This document shows, piece by piece, positions 24,025-34,531 of a stretch of 64,000 bases of DNA. Made by a program: the position numbers and the translations under genes. Source of the stretch: Merluccius polli (taxonomy: Eukaryota > Chordata > Actinopteri > Gadiformes > Merlucciidae); contig JAOPHQ010004835.1 of NCBI GenBank assembly GCA_030340625.1, positions 60,001 to 124,000 on the forward strand, in the 5' to 3' direction. Within the stretch, counting starts at the first letter, position 1. The number at the start of each line of letters is the position of its first letter. The notes under the pieces were generated by a model. The model saw only the letters and a program-made list of their open reading frames with translations. It did not search any database and was not told the DNA's origin.

Positions 24025-24055
<31 letters not shown>

Positions 24056-24114
24056 AGACACAGTCACACACAAACACACACACACACACATACACACATA
24101 CACACACACACACA
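23683..24114. repeat. Tandem triplication of a 60-bp core plus (CA)n, with trailing CA repeats
   Basis: The core beginning TTCTCTGGTAGTGGAGCGCG and ending GAGTTCAGCTAGCAC occurs at about 23683-23741, 23831-23893 and 23960-24023. Each core is followed by its own CA tract. The first two tracts are long and the third becomes CG-alternating. The cores differ by a few small indels only. Confidence 0.9.
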
Positions 24115-24400
24115 ATTTCACAAGTCATATCCTCATCTTGGGATGAGGATATGACGGATTTCAGTTTTTCTTTTCTTCAAACTATCCGTATTAAGAGCGA
24201 ACTGTTTTCAGGTGTATGTTGTATGAACATACTCACATACTGTACTGTACATCGACTTGCGTTTCAAGCTTGGCCCAAAATGGGGTTTAATTTGCAAACT
24301 GAGCTGCAAGACGGGTCTGTCAATACATATTTAGTCTGGCCCAATGGCCAATGCACACGCGTGGGCGGCTGTAAGATAACACAAAACGTGCTTCCCTCAT

Positions 24401-25124
24401 AAAAGATAAAAGAATTTGCGTTATGCTTGGCAGGTTAGAACAACTCTATTTAGTTAAAAGGTAATACAACAATCTAGTTATTTAAAGATATGTAGTCTAC
24501 AGCTGGGGATTGATTAAAGTTCACTGTAGACAAATTGACAATTGGATAATGGATAACAGTCTGTGTTGATACAATGAAAGAGAGAGAGAGAAGGCTCTCA
24601 AAGAGAGGGTGGGACAACATTCTTGTAGTGAACACCAAGTATGAAAAGAAAGATAATTTTAACATTTTAGCTAGTATGAAACACAGTAATCCAGCTCAGA
24701 ACTTAGAAACAACAAAAAGCAAAGCAAAACAAAGCATACAGTTATGTTCCTATTGAGATCAATATTTTAATGGCAAATGTGTGTGAAACATGGTGTGTGT
24801 ATATGAGTGAGTGAATCAGTGAATGAGAGAGAGTGTGACAGAGACAGCCAATGAAGCTTATTCAATTGAGGGAGGAGTGAGAGACAGAGCACGAGAAAGA
24901 GAGAGAGTGAGAGGCTGTAATGGTTTTTTTCACGGATTGGCAGACAGTTGATAAGCTCCAGAACCTGCGTCCTGGCGGTCTTCCCCCTCTCATAGTCCTC
25001 CTCACTGGGGAACCATTGTCACGCGCTGCCCCTGTGTTTACACGTGGATTTTGGCACACTTCTGCCGTGCAGATCTGTATGCGATCCGTGTGTAAAAACG
25101 ATTTGTCTGTAACTTCATGCAATA
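24401..25124. other. Non-coding region, nothing identified
   Basis: Contains short GA-rich stretches (about 24580-24610 and 24890-24915). No gene or clear element boundary is visible. Confidence 0.4.
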
Positions 25125-25532
25125 GAGCGTAACAGTGACCGCCCCTTTTTAACAGCTCCGGTGCCGGAAGTAAATTTCCCATGCATTTATCTCGTCCACT
25201 TTTCGTATAATCCTTATAAAACGAGTATTAAGACTTGAACCAAGCCAATCGTTCGTTATGGTAGTCGTGACCATATTATGTTTGATTCGGGATGAGTAGT
25301 TCCTCACCCGGTCAACAAAATAAAGTACCTTTGGCTTTTCTTCCGTTTTCCAAATTCTTTTTATGCCCGAATCAAACATAATATGGTCACGACTACCATA
25401 ACGAACGATCGGCTTGGTTAAAGGCTTAATACTCTTTTTATAAGGATTATACGAAAAGTGGACGAGATAAATGCATGGGAAATTTACTTCCGGCACCGGA
25501 GCTGTTAAAAAGGGGCGGTCACTGTTACGCTC
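25125..25532. mobile_element. Fold-back MITE with 167-bp inverted arms and TA target
   Basis: The left arm (25125-25291) and right arm (25366-25532) are near-perfect inverted copies that begin GAGCGTAACAGTGACCGCCC. They enclose a 74-base loop. TA flanks both ends, which fits the Tc1/mariner superfamily. No coding capacity is present. A transcript would form a long near-perfect hairpin. Confidence 0.85.
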
Positions 25533-25586
25533 TATACAGTCTACACACCACTAGTCGGCGCGTAGCACCCAGTGATGTTAAGCGTG

Positions 25587-25983
25587 TCATTTTGTAGCTC
25601 GTGTTCGCTCGTCTAGGGCTTCATGCTGCTGTATGGCTTCCAGAACTCTTATGTACTTTCGAACTGTATTTTGTCTCGCGGCCTGGAGTCTTCTCTGGCT
25701 CTCTTCTTTTGCTTTGTGTGTGACAAAAAGCCACAGCGTGAGCAGCAAATACACGAACGCTTCGGTGTCCTCCATTGTTGTTGTTAGTCTTTGTTGTTCT
25801 GGTCTTCCGGTTTTGTGCGTGGCTTGGCGCGGTGTAAATGACGTCACGGCAGTTTTGCGCAGCCGTGTTATGACGACCCCGCCCACGTCGAGGAGGTACT
25901 ATGGTACTCAGTTGTAATGGAAACAGACACGAAAAGTACTATGCCGTGCCGTGCCGTGCCATACCGTGCTAGTGGAAATGCGC
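25587..25983 (-). pseudogene. Candidate 5' end of a PIF/Harbinger element with a transposase-like first exon
   Basis: On the minus strand the sequence begins GGCGCATTTCCACTAGCACG, followed by repeated GGCAC units, a pattern I associate with Harbinger-type ends. Downstream a 62-codon frame (25775-25587) begins MEDTEAFVYLLLTLWLF and continues with many Arg, Lys and Gln residues. That is similar in style to the Leu-rich then basic N-terminus of HARBI1-like proteins. No catalytic domain or opposite end was found, so this would be a fragment. The identification is weak. Confidence 0.3.
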
Positions 25984-26021
25984 CAATTGTCATGGGTAAG
26001 ATGGCTGCCGTTAATGAGACT

Positions 26022-26132
26022 GGCCGGTCGTCGGAAACTTCGAATAACTCATGGGCTTTACAATGCGTTTATTTATGAGGAAAACAAACGTTAACTTACC
26101 CATGAGTTGTTTGAAGTTTCCGACGACCGGCC
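26022..26132. repeat. 34-bp inverted repeat hairpin
   Basis: The arm 26022-26055 (GGCCGGTCGTCGGAAACTTC...) is repeated inverted at 26099-26132 with a few mismatches, separated by 43 bases. It may be the remnant of a fold-back element. TAACGCCGTTA-type repeats follow to about 26275. Confidence 0.75.
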
Positions 26133-26288
26133 GCCCTAAGTAACGCGCCACTTCACATGCTCAGTAACGGTAACGGCGTTGCAACGAGGTAAAAAATAAT
26201 TAATTAGATTACTCGTTACTGAAAAAAGTAACGCCGTTAGTAACGCCGTTATACTCTAACGCCGTTATTACCAATATGTATGGTAATA

Positions 26289-26289
26289 G

Positions 26290-26335
<46 letters not shown>

Positions 26336-26336
26336 G
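26289..26336. repeat. (ATA)n microsatellite
   Basis: About 15 tandem AAT/ATA units. Confidence 0.9.
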
Positions 26337-26460
26337 TATTGAGAACATTTAAGAAAAAAACACAATCAAGGCGACACAGAAGTGTTCGTATAAGTTAGAA
26401 AGTGAAACAAAGGGGTGACGATGACAACTAAGGTATGAGAGCCAGCTGGCTGACCAGGCT

Positions 26461-26575
26461 GGTTTACACACTACACACTGGTTTATACACTGCACACTAC
26501 ACACTGGTTTATACACTGCACACTACACACTGGTTTATACACTGCACACTGCACATTGGTTTATACACTGCACAA
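26461..26575. repeat. Minisatellite, unit about 26 bp
   Basis: Four tandem units of the form ACACTGGTTTATACACTGCAC, each with a short ACTACAC or ACTGCAC joint. A shorter, related pair lies near 55417-55456. Confidence 0.8.
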
Positions 26576-26929
26576 TCCTAATATTGGTCTTTTTTTATTA
26601 TTATTAAAAAGCCTGACTTGATCCTTGACATTTTTTCTTGTCACAGCTTGATTTGGTCCAGGAATTATCAGCCTGTTCGGTGTCTTGATACAGTATGTGT
26701 GCAGGTTTACATACACATGTTTAATAAAAGTATTTGTGATGATCCCATTTTATCATGTCATTTTATTTGATAAGGTTTTTGCTTGTTAAGCAGTAAGTGG
26801 ATTTGGTTTATTATTGAATACAAATCAAACCGAGAGTGAGGTCAATTAAACCTATACAGTGTTAATATTTAATGGGCCCGGGCCACTTTGTACTATAAAA
26901 ATCGGGCCTCAAGGTCAAAAAGGTTAAGA

Positions 26930-27709
26930 ACCCCTGTTCTAGACTGTTCTTTGCCCCACTCTTTGAGCAACAAGGTAGCAAGATTTGTTTTGTTGTTGTT
27001 GCTTTGTAGGAATTTCTTCCATTGCTGAACTCTGTGCCCTGCAGTGATCTGTCTGACCTCTGTGCCTGAGTCTGCACCTCTGGCCACTCTCTCCATGTGT
27101 TTGATAGAAGCCTCATTATATACATCAAAAACAATGTCAACACGGGTGCTGTGACTTGCTTCAGCTAGCACAGTGGACAAGGCATAGTCTGCAATATCAG
27201 CAAATGTCTTGCCATCACCGTTCAGCTTCTGAACAAGTGCCATGCCATCTATTACGCAGGTGGAATTTAATGGCAATGATTCAGCAACACATGGGAACTT
27301 GAGCAGCTGCTTGGCAAGTGAGGATTTGCAAGTCTTCCTCACATTGCCATCTGGTGAAGCAAGAGCCCACGGAAGTGGTCCAAGTGGATGAGATAACTCC
27401 TCCTTCAGGTTGAGCTGTCTACTCTGTGCAATCAGTAGCATCTGGGCAAATATTCGATTATCAGCTTTGAGGATAACTTCTTTATTCCCAGTTTTGCATG
27501 TCTTTGCCTTTCCCTGCATTGAGGAGAACGTTTTCAGTTTCTTCTTGGAGAGTGGTGCATGGAACTGCTTTGCAGGAGGATTACTCTCAACATGCTCAGC
27601 AGAGGTTCTGTAGGCATTCTCGCCAATGGTGTGTGCATTCAGAAGGTCTTCAGCAACATCTGCTGGTGCTGTACTTCCAGTAGACAGAGAAACAAGGGAC
27701 TCATCACCT
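26930..27709 (-). pseudogene. Exon of an unknown, repeated fish/invertebrate protein family, cut short by a hAT end
   Basis: A minus-strand frame opens at a consensus acceptor (TTTGCAG|GTGATG, exon from 27709) and runs about 255 codons. It contains TIGENAYRTSAEHVESN, FHAPLSKKKLKTFSSM, LSHPLGPLPWALASPDG and VIDGMALVQKLNGDGKTF. I recall these motifs from large families of uncharacterised, probably transposon-derived proteins in fish and cnidarians; the function is unknown to me. The last residues, after the GKEQSR segment, are encoded by a transposon end (CAGGGGTTCTTAACC on the minus strand), so the natural C-terminus is missing. No start codon exon was found upstream, where another transposon lies at 27746. 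Confidence 0.55.
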
Positions 27710-27745
27710 GCAAATGGATTTATCCAACTAGAATGTGTGTGTGTG

Positions 27746-28004
27746 CAGGGCCGGCGCTAGGCATAGGCGACATAGGCGGTCGCCTAGGGCGCCATGTGAT
27801 GGAGGGGCGCCGCCAGGCACAATTGGGGCGCCCGTAGGTCGTAGGTCCGACGCCCCCCCCCCCCCCCCGTGGGTAGCACCCCCCCCCCCCCCACGTTGAC
27901 AATCGCGCGGCAGCACCCCCCCCCCCGTTGACAATCGGGCGCTAGCAACCCCCCCCCCCCCGCTCAACAATCTCGCCTAGGGCGGCAATTTACCTAGCGC
28001 CGGG

Positions 28005-28008
<4 letters not shown>
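27746..28008. mobile_element. hAT-like MITE, 263 bp, CAGGGCCGGCGCTAG ends
   Basis: The left end CAGGGCCGGCGCTAGG matches the inverted right end CCTAGCGCCGGGCCTG. The element sits in a GT microsatellite, so the apparent 8-bp duplication TGTGTGTG is not decisive. Inside, GCCTAGGGCG occurs near both ends and poly-C runs are separated by the spacer GTTGACAATCGCGC. No coding sequence is present. Confidence 0.75.
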
Positions 28009-28084
<76 letters not shown>

Positions 28085-28214
28085 TACAATACAATGTTCT
28101 TTTCAGAATCAGTGTATGCATGAGAAAGAAAATTTGACAAAAAAAAAACAAAATAACTAAATAGTAAGCAGTGAATAGTGTGAGTGTGTGAGTGGGTCTG
28201 AGTGAGTCAGTGTG

Positions 28215-28245
<31 letters not shown>

Positions 28246-28250
28246 AGTTT
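28009..28250. repeat. (GT)n(GA)n and (GAAA)n tracts
   Basis: GT then GA dinucleotides run to about 28080, and a (GAAA)n tract lies at about 28216-28246. Confidence 0.85.
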
Positions 28251-29090
28251 TTTTTATGTGTGTGTACTTCACCACCAAAAGGAGGTTAATGTGGCACACA
28301 GTCAATTATATTTAACTGCAATATTGTACGAGCAGCAAATTCAAACTGAGGGCAGAGTGAGATCTGGCACAGAAGAACCATATTTATATTCGACAGGCAG
28401 AGAGGACACTGTTGGTGGAATTTTTAATTATTAGCCAATAGACTTTTGGGCCACACCCCTTCAATGGGGAGGAGTCAATAATTCCATAGTCAGCATCTTG
28501 ATCGAGAAAAAAATAATCGAAAACATTTTCTGCCATCATTGCATTCTGTTTTTATTCACTTTTTGTTTTTATTTATACATTACAAGCTCATTATTTATAC
28601 ATTTTATTTCTGACTGGCTACTATTATATGTTTAAACTGCTTAAACCGCAATGATAACTTTGGGTTATGCCAGTATTTCAGTGTTTGGATTTTGTTTCTC
28701 TGATACTCCCTGGTGCCACAGGATTAAAAGACAAAAGATGACTTAGGCGGAAATGGCAGGAAAATGTGTGAGATTAAAAGTTGTCCAAAATGTTCACAAA
28801 ATGATTTAAATGAAAGTTCAGAGTCTCCCCTTTAAAATGATACCAAACATAACAAAATAAAATATTCCAATATGTCCAATATAGATTTTCAGCTATGTCA
28901 GTGTTCTGTTTGATTTATACGCATTATTTTCTCAACCTTAGTTTACATTATGTGTGATAACTCAAAACAGCTACTCTTGTCAGATGGCCATCATACATCA
29001 TTGAAAAGCTGAGATTCCAGGCTTTCAGAAAAGGTATGGTAGCCTTTGCCACTTTTTCGGTAACAGTTTCCATATTTTGAGGCCCTGACT
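28251..29090. other. Non-coding region, nothing identified
   Basis: AT-rich DNA. No gene, element end or RNA gene was recognised. Confidence 0.4.
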
Positions 29091-29100
29091 CACGGTCTAA

Positions 29101-29680
29101 AAGGAGAACTCCGGTGTAAACTGGTTCTGGGATGTTTAGTATAAGAATGAGTTCCAACGTTCCATGGAGAGCAACAAAAAGCCGATACGACGCGAAGCTA
29201 AGTTCGCTGTTTTTAGCCGATTCCACCAAACTGCTATACGTTTGAGTGCTGACCTGGTAAAAAATAAATCGCTTTTTTAAAGCACTTACAAGGCTACAGT
29301 AGAAATAGCCTGACACTTCTTTGGTAGTATAATGAGGGTCTTAACATATAAAACGAGGCATTGACAACTTCATAAGTGTACAGATAGTTTATTAAAAAGC
29401 ATATTTTATGTACACAATACCTTCAGTAGTTCACCCGTTGGCGCCATGTTTTTTTTAGGCTGATAAGTCGATTGAGGGCGTTAAATGCGTCATTTTTTCT
29501 TAATCGAATTAAAATAAGATTGCATTAACGCGTTATTGACAAACACAGAGCTCACGTGCTCGCTAGCCTAAAAAAAACATGGCATCGACGGGTGAACTAC
29601 TGTTTAGTATGATAACGAGTTTGAACTCGTTATCATACTAAACATCCCAGAACCAGTTTACACCGGAGTTCCCTTTTAAG
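29101..29680. repeat. Inverted duplication with a perfect 19-bp palindrome
   Basis: AACTCCGGTGTAAACTGGTT with its flanks (about 29101-29142) is repeated inverted at about 29633-29674. A second pair, CAGTAGTTCACCCG with its flanks, lies at about 29424-29456 and 29565-29602. A perfect 19-bp inverted repeat with a 2-base loop lies at 29603-29642. It may be a fold-back transposon remnant. Confidence 0.7.
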
Positions 29681-29984
29681 TGCTTTACCAGTCTGACGCA
29701 GGGGCGTGACCACGGGTGGGCTGGGGTGGGCGGTGCCCACCCAGGGAGAAGCCCTGCCCACCCTATGTTAATCTAATGAAAACTGGATAAAAAAATGTTT
29801 ATGAGCTCCGGTATTGTATTGTCACGGATGTCCAGCTCCGATGGGAGTAAACCCCCCCCCCCCCCGTCGGTCGCCAGTCCGGGGCGTGTTGCACCAACCC
29901 CCCCCCGTCGACAATCGTGCACCCCCCCCCCCCCCCCGGATCATTTAAATTGCTAGCGACGCCCATGGCCTCCATAATGACTAG

Positions 29985-30590
29985 TAAAGGTATGGTTATA
30001 TTTTATATCTACCATATGACCAATAACTAGGGTTACACTAACCTCGGTGCCTGTCTGCAGACGAAGGACAGAGTCATGAGCTATGAGCAGAGGCATGTAA
30101 GCATGGGGGGAGCTCCTCAGGATCGGAATGAGTGCGTTGTTGGTTACATATGTGGAGTAGATAGTGAGGTCGGGTGATGGCGAAAAAACAGGCAGGATTG
30201 TCGCTGCACGTGTAAAGAATCTTTTAGAGAAATACCTGGAGGCGACAGTCTGGCGCTGGGGCCAGACACCACAAGGACGAGAGGGGAAGACGGCAACAGC
30301 CAGAGGAGAAGAAGAGGACAGCCCTTTAGGACGTTTTCACTGTTATGTGTATATAACTTCCTGGGTCAGGGATAGTTAGTGCGCAGACTTCGTGAACTGA
30401 CACACACTTTGTTGTTCTGTCAGGGAAACATAGTTGGGCCCAGATATCTGTAAAACTCTGCACATTATACTGGTGTTAACAATAAAACTGATTATTTCTT
30501 AAAGCTGAACAACTTCTTCTATCGCTTCATTAAAAGAACACGCGTGAGTAGGGGTTTCATTTTTTTACTTTGAAACTGCCTCTCACAACA
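29985..30590 (+). repeat. 5' LTR
   Basis: 606 bp. Contains a TATATAA box at 30350-30356 and an AATAAA signal at 30481-30486, a normal U3-R-U5 layout. It differs from the 3' LTR only at 30507 (G here, A there) by direct reading. The small open frame 30164-30379 is repeated identically in the other LTR and has no protein likeness. Confidence 0.93.
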
Positions 30591-30592
30591 AT

Positions 30593-30610
30593 TGGTGACC
30601 CCGACGTGAT
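30593..30610 (+). other. Primer-binding site for tRNA-Trp
   Basis: TGGTGACCCCGACGTGAT is complementary to the 3' end of vertebrate tRNA-Trp including CCA, as recalled from the tRNA sequence. It begins two bases after the 5' LTR, the standard retroviral spacing. Confidence 0.88.
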
Positions 30611-31449
30611 GAAGACGAAGAAGTGACACAACGGACGAGAGGACTGAGTGACAGCGAAACGTGGCCACATAAAAAAGGTAAGCAGAAGCCTGTTATAACA
30701 AAATTCTGCGATTGGGCATTACCAAAACTGTTTTGAAGTCACTTGTGATACCCGTCCTAGACATAGTTTAAACCAGTATAGTGTGCAACAAGAGGGCCGC
30801 TCCTTTTAGGACGTTGCCAATTAGGGGACCTGCCCGTGAAAACGTACGAGCAAGAGACCGCCCGAGGGTTGGAATCCTTATTGGGGAGGAAGAGCCCCAC
30901 AAAGCGCCAGCGGTTTAAATTCCCCCCCCCTCCTTTAAGTATATAAATTGGCGGAGGAGAAAAGAGGGTCCATACGACCCCAAGGTAGCTGGTTCCTTTC
31001 AAGACCAGAAGAGGGAACTCTGAGAGGGTAGCCAGAGTAGCCCAAGGGTATCATTTCCCATTGACCGTTAGAGTCGGTGCGAAACTCATGATTATGTAAA
31101 TATTGTATATTGTGTGGGTGGTTCCAGGGGTTAGACTTTTCGTGAGATTCTCATAAGTCTCGTCTAACGCCTGTTCTGTGGGGTATCAAAAAAAATAAAT
31201 AAATAAATAAATAAATTTGAAAATATTTTCCGTGGGGAAAAACGGGTGGTTGGATACGGGGAAAGTGTGTCTAAAAGTTTCTGCATGAAGCTCGGGTGAG
31301 ATCGGACTGAAACATTTTCAGCCTAGAAGCTTGTCTCACTCGGCAATATTTCGTGCAGAGAGCAGACCGTGAGTCATTCACACCGACCCTGTATGTGTAT
31401 CAAAATGTGTGTTGTTAAAGTGTGTACTGGTTAAGATAGTGGGTAAAAA

Positions 31450-31800
31450 ATGGACGGAGAATTCAACAGAGAGTGTGAAGAATATGGGGGGTGTCCTGAG
31501 GACACCATAGGAGAGCAATGGAAACAAATCACGCTCCAATTGGTTAGTGGGTGTACACCGAATACACAGGGAAAGATAATGGAGGGTCACGAGGTGACCT
31601 GGATGTGGCTCCAGGAGAAGGGACAGATACCTGGAGATGAGAAGCAGGACAAATTGTTGCCCTATCTGGCGGAGGCCGAGAGGACTGTGTTAACCAAAGA
31701 CGAGGGAGGACCACAAGGAGGAGCTGGGTGCAGGTGTACCCAGCATAGACCAACCATCCCAGGCACAGACCCAGCCCAGCCAGGGGCAGCAGCCTCATAA
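31450..31800 (+). pseudogene. Possible gag-like leader ORF of the retroelement
   Basis: A frame of up to 116 codons begins MDGEFNRECEEYGG about 840 bases after the primer-binding site, where gag would start. It contains VTWMWLQEKGQ and an acidic/basic stretch, but no zinc knuckle or capsid motif is visible. It runs straight into an inserted (TAA)n repeat. The name rests on position only. Confidence 0.35.
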
Positions 31801-32545
31801 TAATAATAATAATAATTACTTGCATTTATATAGCGCTTTTCAAGATACCCAAAGCGCTTTACATAGTGTGTGTGTGTGTGGGGGGGATATGACACCTCAT
31901 CCGCTACCAGTGTGTAGCACCCACTTGGGTGATGCACGGCAGCCAGTATGCGCCAGAACGCTCACCACACACTGGCACACAGCGGAGAGGTGAGGAATGA
32001 ACTAACCAATTAGAGACCAGGGGATGATTAGGTGGCCATGTTGGTACAAGAGCCGGGTTGGGAATTTGGCCGGGACACCGGGGTTAGCACCCCTACTCTT
32101 GCGATGAGTGCCACGGGATCTTTAGTGACCACAGGGAGTCAGGACCTCGGTTTAACGTCTCATCCGAAAGACGGTGCTCTAGACGGGACGGAGTCCCCGT
32201 CTCCATCCCGGGGCATTGGGGATCTTACAGAGGCCAGAGGGATGAGCACCCCCTACTGGCCCTCCAACACCTCTACCAGCACCAACTGGTCTCCCATCCA
32301 GAGATGGACCAGACCAGCCCCTGCTTAGCTTCCAAAGAAACCAGCAGTGCAAGGCAGGTAGCCACGGTGCCGACAAGCGGAGGCTGCGACAACAACCATC
32401 CAGATGGAAGGTTGGACCCACCTGGGTCTAACCCGGTCTTGAGGAGGCTCACATGTGATCGTGCTAGTAACCTCTCCATGTGAGCCTGACCCCGAAACTA
32501 CATCTTTGGAGGAGTGCAGGACCTGAAGATAGCGACGACGAACAG
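31798..32545. repeat. Interspersed fish repeat with (TAA)n and ATTTATATAGCGC core
   Basis: Begins with (TAA)n, then ACTTGCATTTATATAGCGC, CAAAGCGCTTTACA and a short GT tract. It continues through AGTGTGTAGCACCCACTTGG and GATGCACGGCAGCC blocks that I recall from abundant repeats in many fish genomes. It interrupts the presumed gag region. Its class (LINE end, SINE or other) is not clear. Confidence 0.55.
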
Positions 32546-32796
32546 AAACAACAATGAATGCCCAAAACCCCCCACCTGCTTGCAGCCCACCAATACATGA
32601 AGATCATTTCAATCATTCGAGATACATCCTCGCCCGGAAGGAGTTTTTAAGTTTAAATTGGTTGATTTATATTGTGTGATTTTTTTTTTTTTTTGATTTA
32701 ATATTGCGTGAATTTTAATTTGATATGCATGAATTGAAGGGTTCAACACTTAGAAAGTATTTCGCATTTGGTAATCTTTTTATCCTAACATACTTA

Positions 32797-34243
32797 GGGA
32801 CTGTACGATATTTACCGGGGGGGGGAGGGCCGGTCGTCAGGGGGGGAGGGCCTAGGATAATTTTTTTAAGCCTTAGGGGAGGGCCCAGGAGAATATTTTT
32901 GGCCTGGGGGGAGGGCCGAGGAAAATTATTTTATGGGGGGGCAATCGTCATGACTCATGCCGAGTTCGATGTTTAAATGACAGATAGGATAGCCTGTAAG
33001 GAAGTGAACGTCTCCTTTACCATAACCATAACCCCTTTTGGAGTGAATTGTTTCACAGTAGACTGCGGACGCTATAGACTCTGCTCTGCGAGCGGACGCT
33101 GTAGACTCTGCTCGTCTCTTACCACCGCGAACGGGTTTATGAGACCCCAGATCGTTTCACACAGACGCGGGAGGGTACCTTTGGCGTCAGTATCCAGGGC
33201 TTAATTTGGGCCGGAACACGCCGGAATATGTTCCGGCACCTCCAACAGTGGATCCGGCACCTTTTTTATTTTTTTATCCCCCCCCCCCCCCCCCTCCCGC
33301 CGTCAGTGGTTACGATCGCGCAACCCCGTCATCAGTCCGCGGTCCCCCCCCCCCCCCCCCCCTCCCGTTGACAATCACGCACCCCCCCCCCCCCACCCAC
33401 CCCCGGGCGTGACAAATCGTCGGTAGGCCTATATTACGAGTTGGGATGAGAACGGGTTGTCTGCCGAAACCGTCAAGTCTAAATCATGCGATAGGCGCGC
33501 ACGATGACATCCTCACAGCATGCACATGGGCTGTGTGTGGACTCGGGTCTGCGGCTGAGTCCGCGGCCGGGTCCGCGGGTCCGGTGCTGGGTCCGCGGCT
33601 GGCGGGTCCGGTGCTCCCGTTGACAATCGCGCCCCCCCCCCCCCCCCCCCCCCCCCGTTGACAATCGCGCCGAATGTAGAGCATATTGTAATGCAGCGTT
33701 GAATGGATGAATAGCTTACATAAGGGTCCCCAGCACTTTTCAAACCACACTCAAGCTTATGGTTATTGTCCCCACCACTTCTAAAACCAAACTGACGCCA
33801 CTGACCACATAGACCAAGAATCGCAGGGTGATCATTAGTCGCTCTTAGTCACAGTAGTTTGTGTTTTGTCTTATAATAGCCTATAAGGTACAATGTCATC
33901 AGCCAAGTTGTGAAATTATTGGGGGAGTCTCGTAACATTGATAAAAGCAGGCATGTCCCCATTCTCAAGTTCAAGGCACAGCGTGGCATAAACCCCTGCT
34001 CTTGCTGCGTGTGTACCCGTGTGTGTGTATGTGTGCTTATGTGGCCGTTTTAACCTTGTAAACGTCATTTTCCGACCAATTTTATTTGATTCACGTAGCG
34101 GGGAGGGCCTAGGAGAATTTTTTTGAGCCGGGGGGAGGGCCCCGGAAAAAAAAAAATTACCAGGGGGGAGGGCCAGGCAGAACAATTTTAACCCGATCGT
34201 CTGGCGACCGGCCCTCCCCCCCCGCTAAATATCGTACAGTCCC
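32797..34243. mobile_element. PIF/Harbinger-type non-autonomous element, TTA target
   Basis: The ends GGGACTGTACGATATTTA and TAAATATCGTACAGTCCC are inverted, and the 3-bp duplication TTA flanks them (32794-32796, 34244-34246). TTA targets and GGG ends are typical of PIF/Harbinger. Subterminal GGGGGGAGGGCC units recur at both ends. It contains a second, CAGGGCTTAATTTGGG-starting element from 33195 and poly-C modules. No transposase was found. Confidence 0.85.
33195..33670. mobile_element. Nested hAT-like element fragment with poly-C modules
   Basis: Starts CAGGGCTTAATTTGGGCCGG, the same left end as the element at 21837, and continues with GGAACACGCCGGAATATGTTCC. Several poly-C runs separated by GTTGACAATCACGC or GTTGACAATCGCGC follow up to about 33670. 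No right end was located. Confidence 0.45.
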
Positions 34244-34531
34244 TTAACAGGTTGAGTCTCATATGATTCTCCAGGGAGAGGGGAACATTATACTAAATTG
34301 GTCGTTTTTTGGGACTTTGGGTCCCAAAGGGGGGATATTTGGGAGAAGTTTACATTAAATTTACCCTTACATTTAATGACAAAACATAATTATGGTCTTG
34401 CCATTATGCTATAAATCTAATAAGTGTGGAGAAATACAGAGAACCACAAATTTAATATTTTTAAGGAGTAGCAGAATTTCCAATTTTATATTTTATGGGC
34501 TCAGTTTTTCTGAGCCCAAGAGAAGGAGGAG
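34244..34531 (+). other. Retroelement 3' interior with an LTR-like sequence block
   Basis: GGGACTTTGGGTCCCAAAGG precedes a block containing GGGAGAAGTTTACATTAA and ATCTAATAAGTGTGGAGAA. Closely similar blocks occur near 54240-54425 in an LTR-like sequence, so the two share ancestry. An 8-bp stem hairpin (GGGCTCAGTTTTTCTGAGCCC without its last base is the visible core) lies at 34497-34517. Confidence 0.4.

Larger units (their letters stand above)
22514..24400. repeat. Diverged duplicated segment (22514-22720 and 24140-24390)
   Basis: Both blocks contain GATATGACGGATTTCAGTTTTT, then TTTGCAAACTGAGC, then a GCCTGGCCCAATGCACACGC-like block, in the same order and orientation but with indels between them. 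They look like two old copies of one repeat or a local duplication. Confidence 0.55.

Noticed and set aside
30164..30379. 71-codon ORF present twice (also 35312-35527)
   Set aside because: It lies inside both LTRs and is repeated only because the LTRs are.
32032..32479. Pro/Ser/Thr-rich frames near 32 kb
   Set aside because: They lie within a common interspersed fish repeat that begins with (TAA)n and have no conserved motif.
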